A stretch of DNA of 60,000 bases, from contig NC_064039.1 of assembly GCF_932526225.1 (NCBI RefSeq), positions 6,463,001 to 6,523,000 of the forward strand, written 5' to 3'. Source of the stretch: Nematostella vectensis. Taxonomy: Eukaryota; Cnidaria; Anthozoa; Actiniaria; Edwardsiidae. The notes beneath the pieces were generated by a model. It searched no databases, had not been told where the DNA came from, and worked only from the letters and a program-made list of their open reading frames with translations. The position numbers were made by a program, and so were the translations under genes. Shown here in pieces: positions 24,401 through 37,900 of the stretch (within the stretch, counting starts at the first letter, position 1; each line of letters begins with the position of its first letter).

Positions 24401-27400
24401 AACAGCCAAATTAATACACAGACTGTTTTTTTCTAATTGCAGTTCACATAAAGCTGGCACATTAGTTCGTTTTGCGGGGAGTGGAAATGAAGAGAACCGC
24501 AATAACAGTTACCCCCACAAAGCAGCCTTTGCACAGCCATCCGGACTGGCTGTGGCCATTTCTAGCACCCTACGCTGCTTATTTGTTGCTGACAGTGAGA
24601 GCAGTAGCGTCAGGTGTGTGGACATTGAGACAGGCGCCACCAAGGCTGTGGTTGGCGCGGACAGGGATCCCATGGTAAGATGTTGTCAGGCTTGTAAGTA
24701 TATTTTTGACAAATTGGGTAAGCATTATTTTACAGCTGTTGTTTTTGATTGTGTAGGGTTTATGTATGTATAGTAACTGTCCATGCAATAGATTGTAAAA
24801 TGGGATTGCTTGAATTGTCCTCTGATGTCAATATGGAAGGAAGAAAGGAAAGAAAATAATATGCCTTTTTATAGCGGAGCTCCCACAAAGCACTGTGTGA
24901 GTGGAGCCCCATACCTAAGAAAAAGTGGCATACAAAACAAATATTGGTAACCCATTGACTTGAGTTTTCATGACACAATGTCTGTCTGTCCGTCCATCCC
25001 TTAAACAAATTGTATGACAACCAAACTTGGCAGCTGTCATGTATGTGTCAAGGGAGGTGCAAAACTGCGGTCACATGATTTGTGACGTCATCGATGACAT
25101 CACTAGAAGCACAAATATGCTGATGTCATCAAAATAAAAAATATTTATATTTCATGAAGGAAATATATACATCGTGGGTAGGTGTCATGTAGGTGTCAAG
25201 GGGGATGCGAAAATCTAGTCACTTGTTGTGTGACTTCATTGATGACCTTTCTTAAAGCAAAAAACTTGATTAAAGGCAAAAACATGCATATCTCTTGAGA
25301 GAAACATTGTTTCACAACCAAACTTGGCAGGTGTCATTTTTGTGTCAAGGGGGTGCAAAAATATGATCATGTGACTTGTGACGCCATCAATGACGTCACT
25401 AAAAGCAAAACTATTCTGATTTCATTAAGAACAAAAATATCCATATCTCTCAAACGAAACAGCCAATCTTGGTATGTGTCATGAAGGATCAAGGGGGTGC
25501 AACAATATAGTCACATGATTGTGACGTCATCGATGACGTGATGTATGTTTCAAGTGGGGTGCAATGAGATGTTCATGTGATGTCACTGATGACGTCATCA
25601 AGTCAAAACTACCTTGACGCCGAAACATTATATGACAAAGTATGACAAGTAATCATTCATGCAAGAAGGAACCAAGGTACCATTGTTCTGTGGCAAAAAG
25701 CTTTTTCCATATAGGATCTTTTTATACAAAACATACTGATAATAACATGTAGAATATAGTAAGATTTTGGGGAAATTATGTGGAAAATGTGCTCCCTAAT
25801 ACTGTATATTTTATTGGTGATTTTCTGTTTTGAACCAATCGGATGGAGCAGGGACAATAGTTTTTTTCTCTTCTTATTTTAACAAGGTTCCCCATATCAA
25901 CTTTCTCAAATAAGCCATATTACAAAAAATAATTATTCCTAACAATAAATATTTAAAAAACATTAGGCACAATCTTGTTTTAAGTGAAATTTATACTTGA
26001 ATTCTTGAATACTCGGCCAATCAAATTTCTAGTATTAACATGACATTTTTAACATGCCAGTGTGGATTTTGCATTCCATGCAAATACTTCCGGTCGATTA
26101 CGTAACAATCTCCGATGATTTTTAACAGAAACTGCATAAAATATTTCAAAATTTTAAAAGCAGTGTTTCTTTTGAAAGTTTCTTCGAGGATTTGACTGAT
26201 AATTTAGAGCGGATGGCCCGTTTTATAGCGCGGATCCTAATAGATTCTTTTGTCTTTTGACGGTTTTAGGTTTCCGACGGACCTCCTGAAGTAAACTGGT
26301 GACAATGCGGCTTTAAGCGAAAATGTGAAGAGATTTGGTCGTTTGGAGCTCTGATTATTTAGGCAATGCCTAAATTTAAATATTAATGCAGGCTTCAAAG
26401 AGGTTATCTCTTGCATCTGATAAGCAGTAATAACAGTAGTAGCAGTAGTAAATAACTTCATATCTGATATCATCACAGTAACTGATTTAGATTGAGAATG
26501 GTGTTTTCTTTCAGAACCTGTTTGCTTTTGGTGATGTTGATGGTAAAGGGGTGGACGCTAAGTTCCAGCACCCCTTGGGCGTGGCATGGAATCCACAGGA
26601 AGACCATCTCCTAGTGGCTGATTCGTACAACCACAAAGTAAGCACTCCATATATTATAAGTTATAGCATGGCATTTCGGGGAATTAGTTATTAAATGTCA
26701 CTGCAACCGAGGGATGATTAGTTGAAGTTCCAACCCAGCAGGTGGAGGGACTTAAACTAGTCATCCCAAGGTTGCAGGGACATTTAATCACTAAATTCCC
26801 CAAAATGCCATGCTATAACTTTGAAATACCAGGATTAGCGAGGAAATAAACTCGCAACTACGGGTAATATTAGACTGGATGAGCAAACACGGTTCAATGG
26901 ATCAAGGCATTGCATTTGCATTGTTCATTTTATCCCTCTAGAGACCGCCACATTTTCACGAACAATTTTCAAATCAAACATAGTTAATTTACATAGTTGC
27001 TCTACATATCTACAGCTTAGTTCTTTGACCTCATTAGCACGCATGCAGACAGCAATCAAAATCATCCCACATGGATCTAGTCTAAGGTTGTTTAGGTATC
27101 ACGAGATAAAATATTCTTAGTATCTTGGTGCAGGGTCTATTCCTTCGCTAATCAGGAAGCTGCCTTCTATTTGTTTCCCTGGTGGAAACTAGAAGACAAG
27201 CATTTTGGTTCTAAATTTCTCTCATGCACTAATGTAGATGGAAATTTATAAGACAAAAGATTATTTTTAAGACAAAAGATTATTTTTTCACCACATTTTG
27301 GTGAGGCTCTGCAACTCGTGTGTATGTCATTAATATGCTTATTTGTGATTTTTTTTTTTTTTTTTTTTTTGTTTCAGATCAAAACTGTAGAACCTAAGCA

Positions 27401-28994
27401 GAAGACTTGCTCAACCTTCCTAGGGCATGGAAAGCCTGACCCAGACGTCCTGGATGAACCGGGTGGCCTGTGTATATCCCAGGACTCGAAGCGCATGTAC
27501 ATTGCTGACACAAACAATCATGTAATCCGTGTTGTGGACCTGCAAACTAAAACTACAGCAGTGGTTCGTACCAACGTGAAAAGCAAAACGTAGTCCTCTC
27601 TGATTAACTCTAGCGTCACATTATGTCATATAATCAGCGAGTGATTGAATCCCGTCAAAGAATAATAGATTGCATTATTTAATCTTATAACAAACCGGAT
27701 TATCTCTGTGTTCAACTACCAAATTATCTTCTTGACTGAATTTTTGTTTCAGCTGAATCTCATTGATCACGTGAGTAGCGGCAGGTCTCAGACAGACAGT
27801 GGCGGTCGGCCCCAGGCCGCCATTAGACGGCTCACTTCTATACGAACCCCTGTCACGCAACATCCTCCCGTTCATGTCACGCATTCCCAGGATTTGGAGC
27901 TTAGGATTGAGATTGCGTTACCACCCGGATGTCACTTCACAGAAGGGGCGACCAGCCGATGGCAAGCTTACTGTGTCGATCAGACAGGTTGGTTAGTCCA
28001 CTGGCTGTAGGAAAGAAGGGCTGAAAATACAAGTTGGTGATACATTCATTGCGGACTACAGGGGATCATTGAAAAAGCAAACGAACAATAACTCGAACTC
28101 CCTGCTAACATCCCAAACTGACTCTCTGTTATCTCCTGTGTTTGAGTCATCCTTACTCGGATGATATCTCGAACTTCCTGCTAACATCCCAAACTGACTT
28201 TCTGTTCCCTATCTCCTATGTGTAAGTCATCTCTACTCGGATATCTCGAACTTCCCCATAATTCCGCCTGTTTTTCGTTTCCTCTAGAGAATTTATTGTT
28301 TTGGCTGCTATTGTCTTATCTGTATATTTTCGCTCGGCAGCTTCGAGATTGGAAGATTCCTTATCAGGTCTTACCCCACGGAACGGCGTCTTCACCGAGG
28401 AGTCGCTCACTGCTTCTACTTCTTTTTGCTACCGTCCCGATCTAGATTCTGCTACATCAGTACAGGTAAGCATTTTGGTACACGAACTGCATAAACACAG
28501 AAAACGTTACGTGTGAACATAAGATGGCACTCTTATACAATATATGAGTCAGATCACGTGCAAACAATGCCCAACATCGCCTAGGATTCAACCAAAGTTT
28601 GAGCTTTTTACACAGCATTGTAGCATTATACCATCCTCAGAAACCCAGGGGTAATTATCTACATGTTATGTAATAGAACACTGTTTTTTTCCCCGCACTT
28701 TTCGAAAATGTTTTCGCCCTTGCCTTTCCATTATAAAAAGATTCCCCATGTGATGTAGGGAAAGCTTGTTTGTTTGTTTGTTTTTCAATCGTTTGTTTTG
28801 ATGGCGCTATTCGCACGTGATTTATTCCTCTGTCTAACGAGAAAATGTCTTCCAAGGTCGAAGCTGTGGTGTATTTCTGTGAAGAAGGTGGAACTTGCCG
28901 AATGGAGGGCTTCATCTATGACGTCCCATTGATCGTCAGTAGCTCAATTCCACCATCAACTGCCGTCAATATCAAGCACAGTTGCCACCTATAG
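21439..28994 (+). CDS. NHLRC2: NHLRC2 orthologue: thioredoxin-like plus NHL-repeat protein, complete
   Basis: Ten exons: 21439-22018, 22635-22948, 23352-23484, 23880-23985, 24443-24674, 26515-26637, 27378-27563, 27753-27987, 28341-28465 and 28857-28994. They give 723 codons, against 726 in human NHLRC2. Residues ~60-190 form a thioredoxin-like domain ([37 protein letters not shown]) with the CCxxC active-site-like motif. Residues ~210-590 are the NHL beta-propeller ([57 protein letters not shown]). A beta-rich C-terminal domain ends [15 protein letters not shown]. Colinearity with the human protein is nearly complete. Known in vertebrates as an essential, mostly cytosolic protein linked to FINCA disease and apoptosis/phagocytosis; its reaction is unsettled. 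The exon 7 donor (GTG|GTTCGT) is weak. Confidence 0.95.
25010..25610. repeat. Diverged ~140-bp tandem repeat rich in TGACGTCA motifs
   Basis: Four to five copies in NHLRC2 intron 5. Each has AACTTGGCAGGTGTCAT-like, GTCAAGGGGGTGCAA-like and GTGACGTCATCGATGACGTCA-like blocks. The last is a double CRE/ATF palindrome. Copies differ substantially, so the array is old. Confidence 0.75.
26659..26820. mobile_element. Fold-back MITE in NHLRC2 intron 6
   Basis: Long inverted arms starting AGTTATAGCATGGCATTTCG and ending with its near complement (GCCATGCTATAACT). They pair over about 70 bp each with few mismatches around a short centre. It begins 22 bp after the exon 6 donor. Confidence 0.85.
28091..28257. 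repeat. About 85-bp tandem duplication in NHLRC2 intron 8
   Basis: Two and a half copies of a unit containing CTCGAACTTCCTGCTAACAT and CCCAAACTGACT, ending about 80 bp before exon 9. Related text (CTCGAACTCGGATAGCTTGA) occurs at about 20822. Confidence 0.75.
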
Positions 28995-29320
28995 GACAAC
29001 TTAGAGAGGATATGATCCGGACACATGCAAGCTATGTAAATATTCGGACAGCGAGTGAACCGGACACTTGTCAGCCGTAGGACAAGTTAGACAGGGTGAG
29101 ATCCGGACACATGCAAGCTATGTTATAATTCGGACAGCGAGTAAACCGAACACATGTCAGCTATATGACACATGCAAACTATCTGACAATTCGGACAGCG
29201 AGAGAACCGGACACTTGTCAGCTATAGGACAGGACGGACAGGACCTGGTCCGGATATAGCAAGCTAACGGATAAATCGGACAGCGGGAAATCCGGACACA
29301 TGCTAGCTAAAGGAGACAAA
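28984..29320. repeat. Minisatellite beginning at the NHLRC2 stop codon
   Basis: Units of roughly 40-90 bp built from ATTCGGACAGCGAGTGAACC, GGACACATGCAAGCTATG and GTCAGCTATAGGACA. The first unit includes the end of the coding sequence (CACCTATAGGACAA), so the stop-codon context is part of the repeat. Confidence 0.8.
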
Positions 29321-30109
29321 GCTCAAAATTCTCCCCTAAAAAAAGCAATGGAAAAAAAATATAAATGTGATTTAATTATTAAATTAAACTTCGGCCCGTA
29401 GACTAAACTTTTGATTTTAATATGATTGCCCTTTGATTACCCTATTCCGCAGTTTTTCTACCACCGCGAATTCGCGGTTTCCTTCATAAAAATTGACCAT
29501 TACACTTTTACCAGAATCCACGTCCACCCATATTGTTTTCCTACTGGAATGGTTCTAAGAAGAATAAAAACAGTCTGAAAGGAGGTTTTCATTTTAACCA
29601 ATCAATGATTTCCGTGTCTTTATTGTCGCGCCAGAAACCCTTCGACTGCACACAGCAAGTAAATTGATTGGTCAACGTGAGGTATTATTGGAAATACGCT
29701 CTCTTTACCAGACGTGCAATATTGAATTCTGGGCAGTCGCTACTAGGCCATAAAAGAACCCGGGGCAATTCCACCAAAAAGTGTTATGCTTTCTTTCTTT
29801 AAGGAACATTATGTCCTACACTATGCTTCGCTTCATTTAACAGTCCCTGTATTTATTCATATCCCTCTTAGAACTGTTGCTAAGAAACTCTAGTCAGTTT
29901 CTGCCCTTTGTGTTATTGATGTTTGCGAACCATCCACATTTATTATTGAACTTGAAGGAGCCAATCAAAAGCGTGAAAAAACGACTCCCCCGAAGGACCA
30001 CTCCAAGTTTTGAAATCGCAATTAAGTTTAAAGATCATCCTAGAAAAGCTTTATTTTTGTGAGATCTAAATTCTGTGATCCAAGCTTGTTTAGGGCCGTG
30101 GACGCGACG
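29321..30109. promoter_or_regulatory. NHLRC2-ferlin intergenic region, presumed ferlin promoter and 5'UTR
   Basis: No coding exon. CCAAT-type boxes occur at about 29598 (AACCAATCAATG) and, reversed, at about 29664 (ATTGATTGGTC). No clear TATA box. A 61-codon ORF at 29877-30062 would only be an upstream ORF. Confidence 0.35.
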
Positions 30110-33100
30110 ATGCTGAAGGTGTTCGTAAAGAGCGCGACCAACTTACCGGATGTGGATAGGTTGGGCGGTAAGAGTGACCCTTATGCTGTCGTCTGCTTCC
30201 AAGGTAAGATATCAGCCCAGATATAGATAATGACCATTTCTTTGAACTCAACCACACTTGTCTGGACCCTTTTTGTAATGGAATCTCGAAAGAGGTGAGA
30301 AGTTTACTTAAAAAAAAAAGAAAACATTTTTTTTCTGTTTCATTCTTATTGATTTCTCATTTAACGTGTAATAGTATTTTATCCTCTGCAAGCAAATTGC
30401 TCCTTTTAAAACTACACGAAACTAGATCATTTTTGGCGCTATTTGAATTGTAATAATAATTGTTTTGCTTTAAGGAGCATAAAAGCCTGTGTTGTCTTTA
30501 AGGATAACATCACATTTTTTTTCATACTGCTGCATGTTTACTGAACCGCCGACGCCGTTACGTACATCTGCTGTTCTCAATCATATATTAGTGCTGTCTT
30601 TTTTTCTAGAAAATCAATATCCTAAACTGTTTAATAAGAACCATTTTATAAGAACGTGTCCAGCCCGAGATTCCACCATATTCTTAAAAATGGTAAAGAA
30701 CGTGCAGGGCTAAGATAGCAGCAAAATATGTTTTGTTTGTGTGATGCGTTCTAAAATGCATAGTCAAATTGTGTTCGTAAAAAAAACCTTCAACATTATT
30801 GCTATTGATCATTTGTGTAATTCTCTTCTAATTATTCAATGAATATCACAGATTTACATACACATAAAGAACATTCTTAGAACATTTTAAGCCTTAAAAA
30901 GCTAAAAAAATAAGAACCGCCTCGCCTCAACTGAATTTAGATCCTCTTATAAAGAAGTACATTTATTGATTGATAATCGTTTATAGTTGATGGTGACTTT
31001 ACTCCCAAGTGTTAGCAGGTCCTTTTCCTCACAAACTTAGAAACATTCAATTAAATTTTTGTAAGGAAAAGGACCTGCTAAACACTTTGGAGTAAAGTCA
31101 CCATCAACTAGAAACGATTATCAATCAAGCAATGTACTTCTTTATAAGAGCATCAAAATTCAGTTGAGGCGAGGCGGTTCTTATTTTTTTTATTTCTTAT
31201 ATATTAATAAAGCATTACAACATAACTCGGGCTTTTAACAAGCACTTGGTAATCAGGCATATTAACTGTGGCTATAGTATCTTCTCTTATTGGCTGGGAA
31301 TGTCGAATTATACGAGGTGTAACCATTTTCCTGTAAGGACTAATACGTTTGTACTAAAATGGCGTCAATAAATAATATGACTTGTTTTTCCTGCATTCAA
31401 AGTTACAAACTACTGAGAGCTTGCAATAAAAAGATACATCGATAAATTATAAAACATAAGGAATCTAACGTTTTATGATATATAATAAGCAAATATAATT
31501 AGGAAAATTGATTTTTCGGCTTTTGTTATCAAATGATAAGTTTTTGTTTGCTTTTGCATCTAGAAATTCAGTTACTATCCCGGTTATCTTGATTTTGAAA
31601 GTACTAGAAATGACATTAAGAAAAACATAACACACATGTGTTTCTACAACATATAAAATATTTTAATCCAAAGCGATGAAAATAGCCATTCCTAGAGTTA
31701 CTTAGGAAACGCCCGTTTTTACAGAGAATGTCATTTTAAAATTGCGAAAAAAGAAAACATATTTATTATTATTTTTATCGTAACTTTTGTGCAAAAAGCG
31801 GTTTCAAGGGACATGACGGAAAAACCTGGAAAATTCGCAATTCGAGATAGAAAAAGAAGACACAATTTCTTACAATGGCCATCGGTTCCTTGTATTCCGG
31901 ACTGATTTTTGAAACACAAATAACGTGAGTCCGAAATACACATACCCAGATTTTTGCTTCTTAATATATTTTTTCCTTGATCATCCTTGCGCTTTGTATG
32001 ACCTCAGGGACGAAAATACTCAAATTTCAATGACACTTTACAAAAAGTCGCATCAATTTAAAAAAAGTCACATTTGATATTTCGTTTGCTATTACTCACT
32101 AAGTACTTAGAGAAATTTTCCGCCTTATTAGATCTGAAATGAGCTTATTTGAAGCGTTAAGTCATGTTTTTCCGTCATGTCGTTTCAAAGGGGTTTCTTG
32201 CATCTTATAATTTTCAAGAATACAAAAATACACAACGTTACATATCTAAATAACATCTTTTTCCTATGATGACCAAAATTGTCACCATTATAACAGAGAA
32301 GACAATTTTATGTATATTGGTTTATAAACTACTTGTAAACGTTTTGCCTTCAAAATTAAAATCGATGTAAATTGCACACGAAATAAATGAATGAATGTAT
32401 AAATGAAAAGTGAATAGATGGATAGATATATAAACAATAAATATATGGATACGCAAAACAATAACAAAAAACCATGTATTGAACTGATTGCGATTTGTTC
32501 ACTGATACTTGGTTTATGGGGCTTCATCTATTAGGTCTCGAAGAGAAAACAGACGTTGTTAAAGATGAATTGAATCCCTCTTGGAATAAGGCGAGTATTA
32601 ACTTGATAATGAAGCAATAATCCATTAGAGCCACATGCATACTACACTTGTAGAGCCCTTTGATGCTTGGCGCATTTTTTAAGAAGCTGATATCGATTCC
32701 TAAAGAGTGAATAACGGGCGTATAACAATCTTTGATGATATTATTCTTCCTATAGGAGCTGACGTTTAACCTAAACGGGCGATCTTTGTCGGCAAAAGAT
32801 GAGGTGACGGTGCAAGTCAAGGATTGGGAGAAAGTGCTATTTCATCGGTACGTTTGATGCAAGTGTTTGTTTTTGATAAGGCCCATTTACACGGTGCAAT
32901 TTTGGCCTACGACTTGTAGTATACGACTTCAAGTCGCGCCGTGTAAGATGTCATGGAGGGTCACTCTTCTATCAGTTTTTGAATTATCATTTATTTAATC
33001 ATTAAGACTGCTAGGTTCTGTCACTATTCCCCTTGGTGGCCTAACAAAAGGGAAATTAAAGAATCTGGACAAGGACCTGGAGTTGTTGGATGTCTCCAAG

Positions 33101-33112
33101 CGACCTATTTCG
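30110..33112 (+). CDS. DYSF/MYOF-like: Ferlin exons 1-4: C2A domain
   Basis: Exons 30110-30203, 32535-32590, 32756-32847 and 33007-33112. C2A reads [50 protein letters not shown] and [13 protein letters not shown]. Loop-1 acidic residues (D before RLGG, D of SDPY) are present; loop 3 has D-W-E where many Ca2+-binding C2 domains have D-x-D. The exon 2 donor is AAG|GCGAGT, a GC-AG intron. The exon 4 acceptor is ATTAAG at 33006; the more obvious CTAG 8 bp downstream would break the frame and drop the conserved LLG. Confidence 0.9.
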
Positions 33113-34488
33113 GTAGGTTTACTGGCATTTTGTTAAATCTTTCCTTTGCTTGCTAATGACAAAATTATATCAGATATCCTATCAAGTATGAATTTACCAA
33201 TGCACGAGAAAATTTTCTCAGAGCAAAATCCAACTCTCCTTGAGATATGAATCGCCGCCTGATCCAACCGGAAGTGACGTCATCGAGGAGGAGGAGTTTG
33301 AAAATGGCGACGAGGATGAGGAGAGAACTTCAGGTGCTTCACCTGGTGCTGAAGGAAAGCCAAGGTGGGGATACAAGCACGCCACTATTCTATGGTGTGG
33401 ACAACGGAGAGGATGACTGATTTCCATGTGTTTCTGCACGTCTAGATCTTTTCATTATTACTCAATGACCACGTTATAGCACAGATCCTATCCATATCTC
33501 GCTTTTTCAATTTTATGTTTTGACATTTCGCATTACAAGAATAAAAAGATAAAAGTTGACTGTTAAAGAGTTGACTCATAATGCAGTACAAATTATGAAA
33601 GGATGAAAACTCACTATTTATATATCCCCAAGAAAAAAGCGGCAAAAGAAGAAGAAGAACAAAGAACTTTCCGACAAAGTTCAAGATTTCCAGGTAAAAC
33701 AAATATTCTCTTCGATGACTGCTTCACATGCGCATTATAAACAAGATTTGATCAATGTCACAAAGAAGGTGATACGTACAGCAATCCGTGTAGATGCTTT
33801 TTGCTCCGACGAAGGGCTAACGCTCCTAAAATGCTTGCGAAACTAGTTTTTCGATGCGTAAAAACACCATTTCAATCTGACGTTGATTTACTTCCATGTA
33901 GATATGAGGTATTAAGTTTGAAGCTTGTCAGCCCCATCGGCTAATATTTATCCATACCTCACTGAATGTAATACTAATGTCAATCCGTGTAGATACGAGT
34001 ACGTGTGTTTGAAGCTCGTCAGCTTCCAGGGGGCAATATTCATCCTGCAGTGCGGGTTTGTGTCTCCAAACAAGCCCAACAGACCCAAGCAAAGAAATCC
34101 ACGCACAGACCAACATTCAACCAGACGTTCACTTTCAAGCTAAGAGGAGCACCTGCTGATCTGTTCAATGACTGCGTCTGCTTCGAGGTATTTATTACTA
34201 TAAAAGTATATATAATTGTTTAATTGTCCGAAGTCATAACAATACTGACTTCATCAGAAATAACTATTATCCTTGTCATCATTGTATAAATATTTTTACT
34301 ACCCCCACAAGCATTGTTAACACTAACAGGGCCGTAGCTAGCACGAGTGTGTCGTTGTCGTCATCATCATTTTCATCATCCACACACAATTATCATCACA
34401 CCACTACCTCTAGCATCGGTATTAAGGTCAATCATCTTTGTCATCATCATTATCATTACGACTTACACTATCACCATAACCACCTGCG

Positions 34489-34557
<69 letters not shown>

Positions 34558-34916
34558 CCATCATCACCATTAACTACTCTCCCAAAGCACCACTATGAGC
34601 AGTATAGTGCCACCATTGATCACCACCTGAATGCTTACCAAACTGATTAGTTATGCCTGGTGCACACTAGTGACTAGTGGCACCCTTATGTTCGTATGTT
34701 AAGCCCGACATAACTAAATCAACATAATGTTATTTCTCCTTATGCCAGGCCTGTACCCAGGATTTTTCTTGAGGGGGTGCGAAATCCGAGAAAGTGGACC
34801 TAAATTTTCCGGGGGAGGGGAGGGCATGAGTTCCAGAGTGATCTAGTTTTTGCTTTATAGTTTTGTCTACAAATAGCACATCTATTGGGAACCGAAAGTG
34901 GACCTTTGGCCGTTTT

Positions 34917-34947
<31 letters not shown>

Positions 34948-37900
34948 GGTGCGTCCGCACCCCCTGCACCCCCCTGGCTATGGGCCTGTATGCCCATGTC
35001 GTTATGTTGGGCTTATGTCTTTATATCGAACCATTCACACTTGAACATAAGAGTGTGCGCGCCTTTGTCGTTTTGTCACCAGTGCGCACCAGGCATTACA
35101 GCACCATCACACTCCATCACTACTAACGCCATCACCATCTTTCCTGGGTTGCACAATTACGATTAGCCTATGTTACTTCAGTTGTTATCGTGCTAGTAAT
35201 TCTGATGCAAAATTGCAATTGTCTAGGTTTATGACGTGCGCAAGTTTCGTCGAGATGCCCTTCTGGGGTTCTTTGAGGTAACCCTTATACGATCGTGTAG
35301 GCTTTCTTGTTTTTACTTGACTTAGATGACTTACATGTTTTTCATCCCCGTAGATGGAAATCGGAGATATCTACGAACGCCAAGGTAAATAGACATGCGC
35401 TGTGCAATAGAATAAACAACCAGACCTTATTACAAGTATCATTGTTATACCGATACATGTGCAATGCGTGACCTCCCTAGCCCCCATCTCCGCGACCACC
35501 CCTGCCTAGAATATAAACCAGATCCTATATCATAACCAGACCTTAACAGAACTATCATTGTCCTATACCCAAACATCGTAAAGAGCGTAGCCTCCCGCGC
35601 CCACCCGGCACCGAATTCCATAGACTCCAGAGACCCTTGCCTTCAGGAGGTTATAAGAAAGATCGGTACTTTTGGTATTGGTGGGGTTAATTCTTATGTC
35701 ACAGATCATTCTATCATCCGCAAGTGGATGCTGCTATCTGTTGATGACAAGCATGCCCACGATGATCACGTGAGTTTTACGGACGGCGCGATATTAACTC
35801 ACATATGTCGATAAATAAAATGCCATATATTGCCAGTTAATACAAATATACATTATTTTACGGTCTATTTACAAAACCAAAAATAGCCATTTACGATCGT
35901 AGTCTTAAAAAGCGTTTCATTTACTTGCCTGGATAACTCGTGGCAAATGGACGCAGAAGAGAATAATGTATAGCACAGGGTCATCCATAAGCTGTGGTTA
36001 TGTCATAGACATCCATTAGCATCTTAATAGTTAGCGGTTAATGTGTCATGGTCATCCATCTTGATGCAGTCTCCTCCATATCTCAACAATTGTTCCAAAC
36101 GGTTTTTCAGGAGGGTGAAGACGGGCCAAGGACACCGACAGGAGACCCTGCAGTAAGACAATCCATCTTTGGTTACGAAGCCTGTAGATGTAATTTCAAC
36201 GTACCCAGGATTGGCTGAGGTGGTGGTGGGGGTGGGGGGGGTGTGCAAACATAGTTATCATATGGAAAAATATATGATTTGAAGATTCCTGCGCACCCCC
36301 CTGTGTACGCGCCTGACTCTGGTTATAGGAGAAAAGTGTACCGCTAACCGTTAGCTTGAATGCGGGAAAACAGGGCTATACGTAGCAAAGGAGAAAGGCG
36401 CCAGCTGCCCTTTCAAGCAAAATTAAAAGAAGCAATGGAAAGGCACCCCCTACCGATACAACCATGACCAGAGCCATTCCACCCCTATATCTCCCTATTT
36501 CAAACCATTTCTAGGTGCATTATCAAGTGTAAAAAGAAACGTTTTTAGTATGGAATTCATTATATCAATAGAGATATGTTATTTGCTGTGTAGGGCTACT
36601 TGAAGGCAACAGTGAGCGTCCTTGGGCCAAAGGATCCCCCACCTGTAAGAGAACCTCATTTTTTTTGTATTATTCCAGGGGCGGTTGAATGTTCCCATAC
36701 GTGGGGCGGAGGGGATGGGGGAGCAAAAGTTGGGGGAGGGGTGGGTAGTGGTTTCAGTGGGAGGGGTGGTTGGTGGTTTCAGGGGGGAACGTTGGGTGGT
36801 AGTTACCAATCCTTAAGCGCTATTTATAAGAGCGCGGGGAATAACCTAGGTTTTTATGCACGGGATTTTAAACTGTTCAGCAAATTTGTTGTCGGTAGCA
36901 TATGTACAGCTTGAAAACCCTTCGGTTTAAAAAAAAAACGTACATATATAAAGAAACATCCGCTAAGAAAAGTGGGGGGGCACGCCCCCTGCCCCTCCCC
37001 TTCCGCCGCCCCTGAATTCAATTGTTACCTTATCATTCTATACCCCTGAACTGTTACCCATTTCAAATGTCATGCTTTTATAGAATATCAAGAAGTTAGC
37101 AGAAAAAGACACTAGTGATGACATCGAATCGTAAGTACACGCTTTTTGATGAAACAGAATGAGACACGGCTATGACACGGTGATGACACGGTTATTACGT
37201 ATAAACAACACGGTTACGTCATGGTTATTACACCAAACTAACAGTTACATGACTGTTATCAATCGGTTATGACACAGTTATTGCAGGGTTATTACACTGT
37301 TATGACAAGGTGTGACACGATTAAGACCCGTTATTAAATGTTTATAACACAATTAATTTATGGTTATTACACGGTTATGACACGGTTATGTCAAAGTCAA
37401 AACTACTGCACGGTTATATGTTATGGTTATGACACTGTTATGGCACGGTTACGGTTATCACATACATCGACACGATCTTATTACGCAACATCGAGCATAA
37501 AATCGCCACATACATTAAAGTAAGTTAGTTTGCCACTTGATACAAAAGCGGCCTCAATGCAATGGTCGCAAGAGAATTCTAATACATGTTGCTCATTTGT
37601 ACAGCAATCTGTTGCGGCCTTCCGGCGTTACACTTCAGCCGGTGGTTTTGACACTCAAGGTGTATTTAGCAGAGGATCTGCCGCAAAGTAAGCCATCGGT
37701 TCCGTCACAATCCCGAGTGGTGCCGATATGTGTATAGTCGGTGTTCTTTTAAAGTTTATTTATTTCACACATACCCACTATAGTATGGCTATATCTTAAG
37801 GATTTCTCTAGTAGGCCGAATGCTAGATCGGTCGCAGCTTAGATTGGTCACATTAGTCGAATTGATTCTGGACTGCACGGGTAGTAGACCGTTATCTGAC

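Noticed and set aside
33007-33014. Apparent frameshift between ferlin exons 3 and 4
   Set aside because: It arises only if the CTAG acceptor at 33014 is used. The ATTAAG acceptor at 33006 restores the frame and the conserved RLLGSV.
34347-34598. His- or Ile-rich ORFs
   Set aside because: Translation of the ATC microsatellite in ferlin intron 7.
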